Assembly (NCBI GenBank): GCA_021769885.1
Contig: JAETSA010000008.1
Span: 1 to 64,000, forward strand
Direction: 5' to 3'
Source of the DNA: Bacillota bacterium
Lineage (GTDB): Bacteria > Bacillota > Clostridia > Oscillospirales > Acutalibacteraceae
Length of the DNA: 64,000 bases
The notes below the pieces were generated by a model. That model did not search any database. It had not been told where the DNA came from and saw only the letters and a list, made by a program, of their open reading frames with translations. Shown in pieces: positions 18,538 to 26,837 of this stretch. Within the stretch, counting starts at the first letter, position 1. The number at the start of each line of letters is the position of its first letter. A program made the position numbers and the translations under genes.

Positions 18538-18616
18538 CCATATTGACATTCAGTGAATGTCAATATGGATGAAATTATAGCATAAAATATCCTTGTTGAC
18601 AAGCACCAAATGTCAA
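18538..18616 (+). promoter_or_regulatory. Twin operator TTGACA-N9-TGTCAA
   Basis: A 31-bp perfect palindrome at 18538-18568 has the core TTGACA-N9-TGTCAA at 18543-18563. The same core recurs at 18596-18616 with a different spacer. The centres are 53 bp apart, about five helical turns. The second site ends 13 nt before the XRE start codon, so autoregulation is likely. Confidence 0.75.
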
Positions 18617-18629
18617 AAAGAGGGATTTT

Positions 18630-18881
18630 ATGTTTAAAAATAAAGCCGTGAACGGCAGAAACAACATCTGCGGCATCAAGCTTGCCGAAATCCGCAAGGC
18701 GCAAACGCCCTATATGAGTCAGCGGATGCTGGCGGAAAAATTACAGCTTATCGGCATGGATGTAGACAAAAATGCCGTACAGCGTATGGAATCGGGACAG
18801 CGGTTTATAACGGATGTGGAAATTCTCGCACTATGCAGAACCTTTCAGATTACGCCGAATGCGCTGTTTGATATCGATTAG
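18630..18881 (+). CDS. Small XRE-family regulator
   Basis: An 83-aa helix-turn-helix protein: LAEIRKAQTPYMSQRMLAEKL, then DKNAVQRMESGQRFITDVEI as recognition helix, ending at ALFDID. It is almost only a DNA-binding domain. The twin TTGACA-N9-TGTCAA sites directly upstream suggest that it represses itself. No obvious partner gene exists; the next gene has its own promoter. Confidence 0.85.
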   Translation: MFKNKAVNGRNNICGIKLAEIRKAQTPYMSQRMLAEKLQLIGMDVDKNAVQRMESGQRFITDVEILALCRTFQITPNALFDID

Positions 18882-18934
18882 CCGGACGGTGCGCATTTGC
18901 CGATTGTGCAAATGTTGTAAAAACAGTCGATTTG

Positions 18935-18963
18935 TTGACACGGATTTGTATTTGTGATACAAT
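18935..18963 (+). promoter_or_regulatory. Promoter for the acyl-ligase fusion gene
   Basis: TTGACA (18935-18940), a 17-nt spacer and TACAAT (18958-18963), 48 nt before the start codon. Confidence 0.75.
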
Positions 18964-19011
18964 TTCATCATTCTCGTTTATTTTGTAAAAATACGATTTT
19001 CGGAGCGAATT

Positions 19012-21579
19012 ATGAATATTTATGAATCTGTTTATAAACAAAATATTTCCCATCCGAATAAACGCGCGCTTTCCGTGACAATGAACAACGGCGACCGCCG
19101 CATATATACCTACGGCGAAGTGTTCCAAAAAGCGGAGCTTTACAGTAAGCGGCTTGCGGAGGCGGGCGTGCAAGCGGGTGACCGCATCGCGTTTGTATCG
19201 GAGGGCTGTCCCGAATGGACGATTGCTTTTTTGGCGGTGTGCAAATTGCACTGCACAGCGGCACTGCTGGACGCCTCCTTAACGGCAGCGGAACTGGATG
19301 ATTTCATTACGCAATCCGATGTGCGCGCGGCGTTCTTCTCCCCGAAAACGGCGGAAAAATTTGAAGACCTGCCGCCTTACCGATTCCCTGTATTCAATGT
19401 GCTGGACTGCACGGTGCTTTCAGGGTATCCCGATACAGTTTCGGCGGAGCTTCCTGCCACCCCCGACCCCGACGAGGACATCGCCTGCATCATTTTTTCT
19501 TCGGGCACGACCCGCAAAGCGGCGGGCATTATGCACAATCACGACAATCTCATCAACACTACCCGTATGACGCTGGATGTGCAGGGCCTTACCAATGAGG
19601 ACCGCTTTCTTGCCATCATTCCGAACAGCCACATTTACGGTGTGATTTGTTTGGTGCTCGGGCCTGCGCTCATCGGTGCGGACGTGCATTATATTGAATC
19701 CATCAGTGCCGACGCCATTTTAGGCGCATTTGCGGAATACCACCCGACGGTGTTGCCCGCTGTGCCGAAGGTCTATGAGCTGTTTATGACCGCAGTGATG
19801 CGCAAAATCAAAAAAAGCCCCATCACGGCGGCAATGTTTAAGATTTTCTTCCCGATTTGTTTGCGTCTGCGCCGCAAAAACGGCAGTCTGTTAGGCAAAA
19901 CGCTGTTCAAATCCATTCACGAGGGCTTCGGCGGGAACTTACAGTTCCTGTGCTCGGCAGGTGCGCCTTTAAATAAAGACGTCGCCGAATTTTACTACGG
20001 CACGGGGTTTAACATCATCATCACCTACGGCGCGTCCGAAACGAACATCCCAACGATTGGCAATGTGCCCGAAAATCTGCACACCGATTCCTGCGGCAAG
20101 CCGTATCCGCCCGTTTCCGTAAAATTCAGCGATTCGGGGGAGATTTTAATCAAGTCCCCGTATATGATGAAGGGCTATTTCCGCGACAGCGAATCCACTG
20201 CGGCGGCGTTCACCGAGGACGGCTACTTTAAAACCGGCGATCTCGGCGAGCAGGATGAATACGGCAACATCCGCATTACGGGACGTTCCAAAGAAAACAT
20301 TGTCCTTGCAAGCGGCAAGAAAATCACGCCCGATGATTTGGAAGAAAAATACAGTGATTTGCGCGGTGTAAAGGAATTTGTCATCTGCGGCGTACCGCAC
20401 GAAAATACGGATTATGACGAAATTCACGCGTTCGTTGTCCCCGAGGGCATCACCCAGGCGGACAAGGATGCCATCAAAGACGAAATCCGCGAAAAGGGCG
20501 CACAGCTGATTCAAAATATGCGTATCGGCACTACGCACTTTGTGTCGGAGATTCCGCGCACCTCCCTGCAAAAGCCGAAACGCTATTTGTTAAAACAGCA
20601 GGCTCTGCGCGAACGTACCGAAGGCGAACAGGATTTGACGCCCGCTGAGGCTTCACCGCAGGATATGCTTGCGCAGGTGATGCGCGTAGTGGCAAAAATC
20701 GCAAATACGACGGTGGAGGCAATCCGACCCGAAACCAAGATTTTTGCAGAGCTTTCGGTGGATTCTTTAAGCTCTATCAATCTTGCGCTCGAATTGGAAG
20801 ACCTTTACAAGGTCAACATTGAGCGGTTCTATTATGACGATATGACCGTGCAGGATATCTTAGATGCCCTGCAAAACAAAGGCACGCCGCAAAAGGCAAT
20901 CGGGCAGGAAAATGTATCCTACCCGCAAACAAAGTCCAACGGCGACTACTACACCTACGCCTTCTTCCGCAATGCGGCGCGGTTTGTGTATAAGCTCTCC
21001 GTGCACGGCAAAGAAAACATCCCGACCGATAAGGGATTTATTATCTGCGCGAACCACGTGTCGAAAATCGATTACTTGTATATAACTTCTGCGTTCTCCA
21101 AGGAACGGTATAAAACTATGTGCTGTATGGCAAAAAAGGAGCTGTTCCGCAACGACCCGTTCAGCCGCAAGCTGATTAAAGCGGCAGGAATGGTGCCCGT
21201 GGACCGCAGCGGTATCAATATGAAAACGATGGATAGCCTGAAAGCAAAGCTGCACGAAAATTGGGGCGTGGTGATTCACCCCGAGGGCACGCGCAGTGCG
21301 GACGGTATTTTCCGCGAGATGAAGAGCGGCGCGGCAGTGCTTGCGATTGATGCGGGCGTACCGATTGTGCCCGCCTATGTGAACGGTGCGTATGAAGTGT
21401 TCCCGCGCGGTCGCAAGATGATGCGATTCTTTGACTGGAAGCATATGCGAAAGTTCCCCATAGATGTAACCTTCGGCGAAGTAATTTCTTCAGACGGCAA
21501 AGACGTTGCCGAATTGACCGAGGAAGTGCAAAATGCAATCCTCGAATTGCAGGCAAAAGCGAAAGGCGAAAGCAAATAA
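19012..21579 (+). CDS. Acyl-adenylate ligase / acyl carrier / LPLAT acyltransferase fusion
   Basis: An 855-aa three-part protein. Residues 1 to about 535 are an AMP-binding ligase (P-loop IIFSSGTTRKAAG near 161-173, YGASETN, GDLGEQDEYGNIRITGRSKE). Residues about 555-625 are an acyl-carrier domain with the phosphopantetheine serine Ser585 in SVDSLSS. Residues about 645-850 are a PlsC-type acyltransferase with NHVSKID (681-687) and EGTR (758-761). No transmembrane helix is obvious. The likely job is to activate a free fatty acid, load it on its own carrier and pass it to a lysophospholipid or similar acceptor. E. coli Aas has a comparable ligase and acyltransferase but in the opposite order and without this internal carrier. 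Confidence 0.9.
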   Translation: MNIYESVYKQNISHPNKRALSVTMNNGDRRIYTYGEVFQKAELYSKRLAEAGVQAGDRIAFVSEGCPEWTIAFLAVCKLHCTAALLDASLTAAELDDFITQSDVRAAFFSPKTAEKFEDLPPYRFPVFNVLDCTVLSGYPDTVSAELPATPDPDEDIACIIFSSGTTRKAAGIMHNHDNLINTTRMTLDVQGLTNEDRFLAIIPNSHIYGVICLVLGPALIGADVHYIESISADAILGAFAEYHPTVLPAVPKVYELFMTAVMRKIKKSPITAAMFKIFFPICLRLRRKNGSLLGKTLFKSIHEGFGGNLQFLCSAGAPLNKDVAEFYYGTGFNIIITYGASETNIPTIGNVPENLHTDSCGKPYPPVSVKFSDSGEILIKSPYMMKGYFRDSESTAAAFTEDGYFKTGDLGEQDEYGNIRITGRSKENIVLASGKKITPDDLEEKYSDLRGVKEFVICGVPHENTDYDEIHAFVVPEGITQADKDAIKDEIREKGAQLIQNMRIGTTHFVSEIPRTSLQKPKRYLLKQQALRERTEGEQDLTPAEASPQDMLAQVMRVVAKIANTTVEAIRPETKIFAELSVDSLSSINLALELEDLYKVNIERFYYDDMTVQDILDALQNKGTPQKAIGQENVSYPQTKSNGDYYTYAFFRNAARFVYKLSVHGKENIPTDKGFIICANHVSKIDYLYITSAFSKERYKTMCCMAKKELFRNDPFSRKLIKAAGMVPVDRSGINMKTMDSLKAKLHENWGVVIHPEGTRSADGIFREMKSGAAVLAIDAGVPIVPAYVNGAYEVFPRGRKMMRFFDWKHMRKFPIDVTFGEVISSDGKDVAELTEEVQNAILELQAKAKGESK

Positions 21580-21594
21580 TCTAAAAGCGGGCAA

Positions 21595-21632
21595 AAATCC
21601 CCACCGAGCAGTCCTCGGTGGGGATTTCTTTT
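21595..21632 (+). terminator. Terminator of the acyl-ligase fusion gene
   Basis: A perfect 14-bp stem AAATCCCCACCGAG / CTCGGTGGGGATTT followed by CTTTTG. Confidence 0.85.
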
Positions 21633-21649
21633 GTTATGGTTCGTTTCGG

Positions 21650-22075
21650 GTGGGAAAACCCACCTAAAAAAATTGCATAGACAAATGGCGATGCATAAGC
21701 CCGTAGGGGCGAACTGTGTTCGCCCGCCGAAGTCTGATAAAACCTTACGGAACGACACTGAGGTCGTTCCCTACGCCCGTAGGGGCGGGTTATTCCCCTA
21801 ATAGGGGAAATGTCGCGAAGCGACAAAAGGGTAATGGCGTAGCCGTAACTCCGTGCCCGCCCGAGCAAAGCCCGAATTTACAAAAAGCCAACGGATACGC
21901 ACAATCTGTGTAGGGGCGATTCACGAATCGCCCGAGCACGGTCGAATTTCGCACAGACCTGCGGCGCGAGCAAGCCCGCGCCCTACACCTATGCCGACCG
22001 TAAGGGCGTGCATTGCGCACCCGATGAAGTCGAAGAAAATTACGGAACGACACAGAGGTCGTTCCCTACGGATGA
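21650..22075. repeat. Intergenic hairpin array A7
   Basis: Short hairpins (GCGAAC/GTTCGC, GTCGTTCC, GCGATTC/GAATCGC, GCGCGAGCAAGCCCGCGC, GGGCGTGCATTGCGCACCC) and one 79-bp composite at about 21785-21863. In that composite CCCCTAATAGGGG, GTCGCGAAGCGAC and GGCGTAGCC palindromes sit between GGGCGG and CCGCCC arms. Confidence 0.8.
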
Positions 22076-22081
22076 TACAAT

Positions 22082-22306
22082 TCACCCTGTACCGTGCATC
22101 ACGCAATTTTTTTGCATCAGCTTATCATACTTTTTGAAAACCGTCTCAAAAATTTTGCGGCTGTCTTTGTTGACGCTGATTAAGGTTACACTGCTTCTTG
22201 TCTGCTTTACTGTATTATAAATTCGGTTTTTCACACGGGCGAATACGGCGTCGCTCGGGTGAAAAGCAGATACGGCTTGTTTTAGTGCATTTTCAGAATC
22301 AAACAT
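22082..22306 (-). CDS. Small protein downstream of the ECF sigma factor
   Basis: A 74-aa basic, hydrophilic protein with no membrane segment (ALKQAVSAFHPSDAVFARVKNRIYNTVKQ). It begins 8 nt inside the sigma-factor gene, so it belongs to the same operon. Position suggests an anti-sigma-like partner, but it lacks the zinc-binding HxxxCxxC motif and a transmembrane helix. It could also be the remaining N-terminus of a longer protein cut by array A7. Unrecognised. Confidence 0.5.
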   Translation of the reverse strand: MFDSENALKQAVSAFHPSDAVFARVKNRIYNTVKQTRSSVTLISVNKDSRKIFETVFKKYDKLMQKNCVMHGTG

Positions 22307-22805
22307 CGGTAACGCCCTCTTTCTCCAAATTCATTTTAAAGCTTTGCTTTGCCTTTTGCAGGCGCGTGCGCACGGCGGACGCGCTGATTTTTAAAAACTC
22401 ACCAATTTCCTCGCTCGTAAAGCCGAAGCTTTTGAGCGTCAGCAATTCACGGTCATCGGCGGGCAGACCCGCGAGCGCACTCTGAATGCTCAGCTGTGCA
22501 CCGTCCGGTACGGCTGCCGCATCCTGTGCCGAAAAAATTTGCTCGGCGGCGGTTTGGGATTTCTCCCCTGCGTATTTCTGCCGCAGAAAATCGTTTTTCA
22601 GATTCACCGCACAGCGGAATACCCACGCGCGCCAATTGTCAGGGATTCTGTCGCTGTCTATTGCCTTCCAAACGCGCAAAAAAGCCTCCTGCGCCAAATC
22701 CTCAGCCGTCTGGGCGCCAAAACACACATTGAAATACGCATACACGTCGCGGAACAGCTCTGCATATACACGGTCAAACGCCGCTTCTTTTTCCCCCGCG
22801 CTCAT
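22299..22805 (-). CDS. ECF-type RNA polymerase sigma factor
   Basis: A 168-aa sigma-70-family protein: region 2 AEDLAQEAFLRVWKAIDS and region 4 LPADDRELLTLKSFGFTSEEIGEFLKISASAVRTRLQKAKQ. The ATG at 22805 overlaps the stop of the upstream repeat-protein gene by 4 nt, which favours it over a start 10 codons earlier. The usual membrane anti-sigma factor is not apparent; its partners are the repetitive protein upstream and the 74-aa protein downstream. Confidence 0.92.
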   Translation of the reverse strand: MSAGEKEAAFDRVYAELFRDVYAYFNVCFGAQTAEDLAQEAFLRVWKAIDSDRIPDNWRAWVFRCAVNLKNDFLRQKYAGEKSQTAAEQIFSAQDAAAVPDGAQLSIQSALAGLPADDRELLTLKSFGFTSEEIGEFLKISASAVRTRLQKAKQSFKMNLEKEGVTDV

Positions 22806-23671
22806 TTCCGTGTAATCGTGCCGACATCTTGGCAAAGCAACTGCACGGTGTCAAAGGTAGCTTTTGTTGCACGCACCGTCCCGATGTCGCACATCCACAA
22901 CACCTTTTCCCGCAGCAGCGCAGGGCTCACCTTTTTGTGTATACGCACCGTGCCGATATCCTTTAAAATTAACCTTCCCGGCAGGCTTTCCAGAAGGGAT
23001 TCTGTCAAATAGAAATCTGATAAATCCGCTTTGATTAAAACATCTTCGTTAATCGGCGCATAGAGAACGGTTTCCGCCTCCAACTGAATACCGCTTTCAC
23101 GCACACTCGGGTGTGCAACAATCAAATGCGATTGCACTTTTCCGCGCGCGGTCGCGGGGACGGCTGTCACAGCCGCAAAATCAGCGGCATAATATTTATG
23201 TTCCCCGTCGCCTGTGAATTTTTCTGCGGATAAAAACGCATTATTTTCCAAAATTTCCGTGCCCTGAAAATCAAACGGCATCGCTTTACCGTTCACAACC
23301 AGCAATTCTATGTTTTCACTGTTTCTGTCATACAGTGCTTTGCCGTTTACAACCAAAGACAAATGCTTTTGCGGCGAAATCGGCAAAATACGCGCTTTGC
23401 CGTTCACCACATACACATTTTCGCCGTCGGACACATTTGCGTTGCTCAAAGTCACGTCGCCGTTGTAAATATTGAGCTTGGCGTCCGCATCGCAATAAAT
23501 GGTAGACGCCACATTGTGCATTTCTATCTTGGCGAACGCCGCGCGGGTTTGTGCATCGGAATCCTTCGGAAAAACCACCAGTACCACATTTTGAATGGAT
23601 TCAATTTCACTTGCCGCCTCCACGGAATTGTAGCCGCGCAAGTCGCAGAACGTCATATTTTTAAATTTCAT
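22802..23671 (-). CDS. Internally repetitive VVNGKA/DIGTV protein
   Basis: A 289-aa protein with no signal peptide or membrane helix. The middle has three VVNGKA repeats (VYVVNGKARI, SLVVNGKALY, LLVVNGKAMP) about 20 residues apart. The C-terminus has three DIGT(V/I) repeats (LKDIGTVRIHKK, MCDIGTVRATKA, CQDVGTITRK), also about 20 apart. The spacing and beta-rich makeup suggest a stacked beta-solenoid, possibly bactofilin-like in shape only. It is the first gene of the ECF operon, with AAGGAG before its ATG. No family is recognised. An intracellular scaffold or an unusual anti-sigma factor are both guesses. Confidence 0.75.
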   Translation of the reverse strand: MKFKNMTFCDLRGYNSVEAASEIESIQNVVLVVFPKDSDAQTRAAFAKIEMHNVASTIYCDADAKLNIYNGDVTLSNANVSDGENVYVVNGKARILPISPQKHLSLVVNGKALYDRNSENIELLVVNGKAMPFDFQGTEILENNAFLSAEKFTGDGEHKYYAADFAAVTAVPATARGKVQSHLIVAHPSVRESGIQLEAETVLYAPINEDVLIKADLSDFYLTESLLESLPGRLILKDIGTVRIHKKVSPALLREKVLWMCDIGTVRATKATFDTVQLLCQDVGTITRK

Positions 23672-23699
23672 AGGAAAACTCCTTTTTTATTTGCGGACT

Positions 23700-24195
23700 T
23701 CGTAGGGGTCGACGACTCGGCGACCCACAACAATCTGCCGGGATCCCACGGAACAACACAGAGGTTGTTCCCTACACCCGTAGGGGCGGATTATTCCCCT
23801 AATAGGGGAAATGTCGCGAAGCGACAAAAGGGTAATGGCGTAGCCGTAACTCCGCACCCGCCCGAGCACGGTTGGAGTTTGCACGACCCAAACGGTGGAC
23901 GATGAATCCCTCCACCGCTAACGCGGTCCCCCTCCCTTTAACAAGGGAGGCGTTACGTCCGTCCCTACGCGAGAATCAAACTTACGCTAACCCGTAGGGG
24001 CGAACTGCGTTCGCCCGCGGGACGCCGAGGGTGCGGGTGTCCGGCGGACACCTCTAAGCGAAGCTTAGAAGCACCGACCGAGCCGGCAGGCGAGAACAGC
24101 ATCCCCTACAATTTGCGAATCCAACTTACATTGTGCAATATTTTGCGGAACGACACTTAAGGTCGTTCCCTACGCCCTACCGCACGCGGAATGAC
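23700..24195. repeat. Intergenic hairpin array A8
   Basis: Contains GTTGTTCC hairpins, the 79-bp CCCCTAATAGGGG composite at about 23785-23863, a CCGCTAACGCGG...CCCTCCCTTTAACAAGGGAGG module at about 23907-23952, and a long composite with inner CTAAGC/GCTTAG and outer GGACGC...GCATCC at about 24020-24112. No gene. Confidence 0.8.
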
Positions 24196-24212
24196 AGAAT
24201 TTTGCACTTCAT

Positions 24213-24253
24213 AAAGAAAGACGCAGAACGGCTCCTGACTGTCTGCGTCTTTC
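24213..24253 (-). terminator. Terminator of the GPH symporter operon
   Basis: GAAAGACGCAGA / TCTGCGTCTTTC form a 12-bp stem. On the minus strand it is followed by TTTAT. Confidence 0.8.
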
Positions 24254-24266
24254 TTGCATTTTTACA

Positions 24267-25190
24267 TTATTTACAGAAGCCGTAAAGTGAAGATGTGTCC
24301 GTTGCGGTATTGTCCACATACCACGAATTTTTGATTTGTGCCACGACAACATCCGCTTCGGTGACGGCTTTGCCGTCCGCAGTGCTTACCGCAACGGTAT
24401 AGCACTTCACCGCACGAATATCGTCCGCCTGCACGCCGTAGGTGGCAAGGGTTTCCGCGGAAAGCCCCGCTTTGTAAGCGGACAAATCCATATCCTTTTC
24501 TGTCTTTACGGTTGTTGTGAGCTTGTAATCCTCGCCGTATGCGGTTTGATACGCGCCGATGGACTTGAAGCTCGTCTGCTTGCCCGTATTCTTATCAAAT
24601 TCGTCCTCTGTACCGGTCAGGGATTCGCCGTAAGTCGCGACATTCCCCTCGAGTGCGGTGAACATAATTTCATCGGTGATATAATCGTCGCCAAACACTT
24701 CTTTGCGCACTTCAACAAGCTTCGCAAAGTATTTTGCGAAAATCGTGTCGTAATCGTCCCAACCGTTCGAGACCAACTCGACATAATAGTCATACATCGT
24801 GTCGATGACCTGCCCCTGCAAAGAGCCGTCGTCATTTTTGGTCTTTTCGCCTTGGCAGGATTCTTCGTTGTAGCCCTTGTAGCCGCATTTCTTAATATCG
24901 TCGCCGGGCTTGTAGGCGGTATCGCGGTAAATCACGGGATTCATATAGTATTCGCGAATGAAATCGCCGTATTTTTGGCTTTTACTGACTAACGCGGTTT
25001 TGTATGCGTTGTAGCCGTCACCCGTCTGTGCAATGGTATCGACATAGTTGCGTGCGACCTCCTCGGGGTGATATGCGGTATATTTCGCCTTAAAGGTCAG
25101 CGCGGTAATCAAAATCAGAAGGGCAAGAACGGCAAAAAACGCAACCGCAGCATACAGTTTTAAGTTAAAGCTTTTTTCTTTTTTCTCCAT
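24267..25190 (-). CDS. Membrane-anchored extracytoplasmic protein, unknown
   Basis: A 307-aa protein with a short cytoplasmic basic start (MEKKEKSFNLK), one helix (residues about 13-33) and a large hydrophilic outside domain. The domain has two cysteines in KKCGYKGYNEESCQGE. The ATG at 25190 has AAGGAGGG upstream, and the gene lies 13 nt after the sugar symporter, so they are co-transcribed. It may assist the transporter or sense its substrate (inference). No family is recognised. Confidence 0.75.
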   Translation of the reverse strand: MEKKEKSFNLKLYAAVAFFAVLALLILITALTFKAKYTAYHPEEVARNYVDTIAQTGDGYNAYKTALVSKSQKYGDFIREYYMNPVIYRDTAYKPGDDIKKCGYKGYNEESCQGEKTKNDDGSLQGQVIDTMYDYYVELVSNGWDDYDTIFAKYFAKLVEVRKEVFGDDYITDEIMFTALEGNVATYGESLTGTEDEFDKNTGKQTSFKSIGAYQTAYGEDYKLTTTVKTEKDMDLSAYKAGLSAETLATYGVQADDIRAVKCYTVAVSTADGKAVTEADVVVAQIKNSWYVDNTATDTSSLYGFCK

Positions 25191-25203
25191 TTTTGTGCCC
25201 TCC

Positions 25204-26673
25204 TTACGCATTCTCCGCATCGCTCGGCTCCGCGAGCTTTGCCGCCGCGCGGCGTTCCTCGAGCGCCTTGGTAATCATTTCTTTCTTTTCTCCGACCATA
25301 TCATAGAACAAAATCGGCACACCCTGCAAAATCACGAATACCGCAGGAATGATGGTGTAAATCATCAACAGCTTATTGAGCGTTGCATCGGTCTGCGCAG
25401 CATATGCGATGTTCGCATCGGTCGATACCATATAGCCCGACCACGTATACAGAAGCCAAGGACCGAGACCCTTTGTGAAAGCAGAAGCAACCTTGGAGAA
25501 CAGACCGTAGCCCGCATAGGCAAGACCGTCCTGGCGTTTACCTGTTTTGTATTCGATTTCATCCACACAGTCCGCAATCATAATGTTCGGCGTCACGTTG
25601 GTGTTACCGTGTTGCAGACCACAGAAGAAGTTGAGAATCAGGAACGGGATAATCAATCCGTCGTTGAAGCCGATACCGCGCGACACGAGGAACAGAATAC
25701 CCATAGAGGACGCGCCGTATACGCAGAACAGAATAAACGTCTGCTTGGTAGAAAATTTCTTTAACACAAGGTTGACAAGCAGTGTGCCGACCGCCGTGCC
25801 GATACCCATCGGCAAAAGCAGTGCCAGCTTCAAATCCTTGGAACCGAGCAGGTAGATAGCTATGTACAGAGAAACCGTGCCATACACGCCGCGCCCGAAG
25901 CCGCAAAGCTTCGTTAACGACACCATCAGCAGGTTTTTATAGGTGAAAACGACCTTGATTGCGTCCTTTAAGCTGACCTTTTCCTGTGTAAAAGGCACAT
26001 TTTCTTTGTTGTTGGTAAAGAAAATCATCGTAAACAGAATGAGACCCAGTGCGCACACGGCAGTGGAAATCACAAGGTCAAGACCTCTGCCCTCGGCGTT
26101 TCTGTATTGCTGTTCGCCCATGACCGCTTTCATAATCAAGCCGACAACCAAAACGACCACCATACCGCCCGACTGCCCAACCGAGCGCAGGAACGAGGCA
26201 ATGGAAATCGCGCTCGAACGCTCTGACGGGTTCGGTGAGCAAAGCGAACCAAAGCAGTTCGCGGGGCTTTCCACCGCACAGCTAAAGGCAGTATACAGCG
26301 AATAAATGACAAACATCCAAATGATTGCGGCGGTTTGGCTGTTTGTGTTAGGCGCTACGAATACAAGCATCGCAACCAGTGCCAGCGGCACAACACCGAA
26401 GCCGACCCACGGCTTCACCTTACCGAATTTGGTGCGCGTATTGTCCACCAAGTACCCAATCACCAATTCGCAGACCGCACCGACAATGCCCGCGACCAAG
26501 AACACAAGCGAAATCATATTCGCCATCACATCGGAATCAAAGCCCTTGCCCTTAAAGGCAAAGTCCGCAAAGAAGGTTGCGGTGTAATCGGGCATCCATC
26601 CTGTCATTAGTGCGACGCCGAACAGCCCGATGCCGAAGGTCCAAATCTCGGACTTTTTCATATATTTTTTCAT
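25204..26673 (-). CDS. GPH-family sugar:cation symporter (MFS)
   Basis: A 489-aa transporter with about twelve membrane segments. The loop GYLVDNTRTKFGKVKPW matches the D-x4-R-x4-GRxRPW signature of glycoside-pentoside-hexuronide symporters (MelB/XynB type). It is preceded by AAAGGAG and followed within 13 nt by an anchored outside protein. No glycosidase adjoins it, so the sugar is unknown. Confidence 0.9.
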   Translation of the reverse strand: MKKYMKKSEIWTFGIGLFGVALMTGWMPDYTATFFADFAFKGKGFDSDVMANMISLVFLVAGIVGAVCELVIGYLVDNTRTKFGKVKPWVGFGVVPLALVAMLVFVAPNTNSQTAAIIWMFVIYSLYTAFSCAVESPANCFGSLCSPNPSERSSAISIASFLRSVGQSGGMVVVLVVGLIMKAVMGEQQYRNAEGRGLDLVISTAVCALGLILFTMIFFTNNKENVPFTQEKVSLKDAIKVVFTYKNLLMVSLTKLCGFGRGVYGTVSLYIAIYLLGSKDLKLALLLPMGIGTAVGTLLVNLVLKKFSTKQTFILFCVYGASSMGILFLVSRGIGFNDGLIIPFLILNFFCGLQHGNTNVTPNIMIADCVDEIEYKTGKRQDGLAYAGYGLFSKVASAFTKGLGPWLLYTWSGYMVSTDANIAYAAQTDATLNKLLMIYTIIPAVFVILQGVPILFYDMVGEKKEMITKALEERRAAAKLAEPSDAENA

Positions 26674-26713
26674 GAAAATCTCCTTTCCCCGACACATCGG
26701 GAAGTGATAAACA

Positions 26714-26741
26714 GAAAAGAGCGCCCACAAACGCTCTTTTC
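26714..26741 (-). terminator. Hairpin in the 5' leader of the GPH symporter
   Basis: AAAAGAGCG / CGCTCTTTT pair across a 7-nt loop and end in TTTTCTG on the minus strand. It could end transcription from the lipid kinase gene. Because a good promoter lies upstream of it (26761-26789), it is also inside the symporter leader and could act as an attenuator. Confidence 0.55.
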
Positions 26742-26760
26742 TATCCTAACATTAACAAAT

Positions 26761-26789
26761 ATTATATGCCTCGCGCCGAAAATGTGCAA
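26761..26789 (-). promoter_or_regulatory. Promoter for the GPH symporter operon
   Basis: On the minus strand TTGCAC (26789-26784), a 17-nt spacer and a perfect TATAAT (26766-26761). Confidence 0.65.
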
Positions 26790-26837
26790 TTCGCGTTTTT
26801 CACAAAATTCAGGCGCAAATTATGACACATTCACGAA

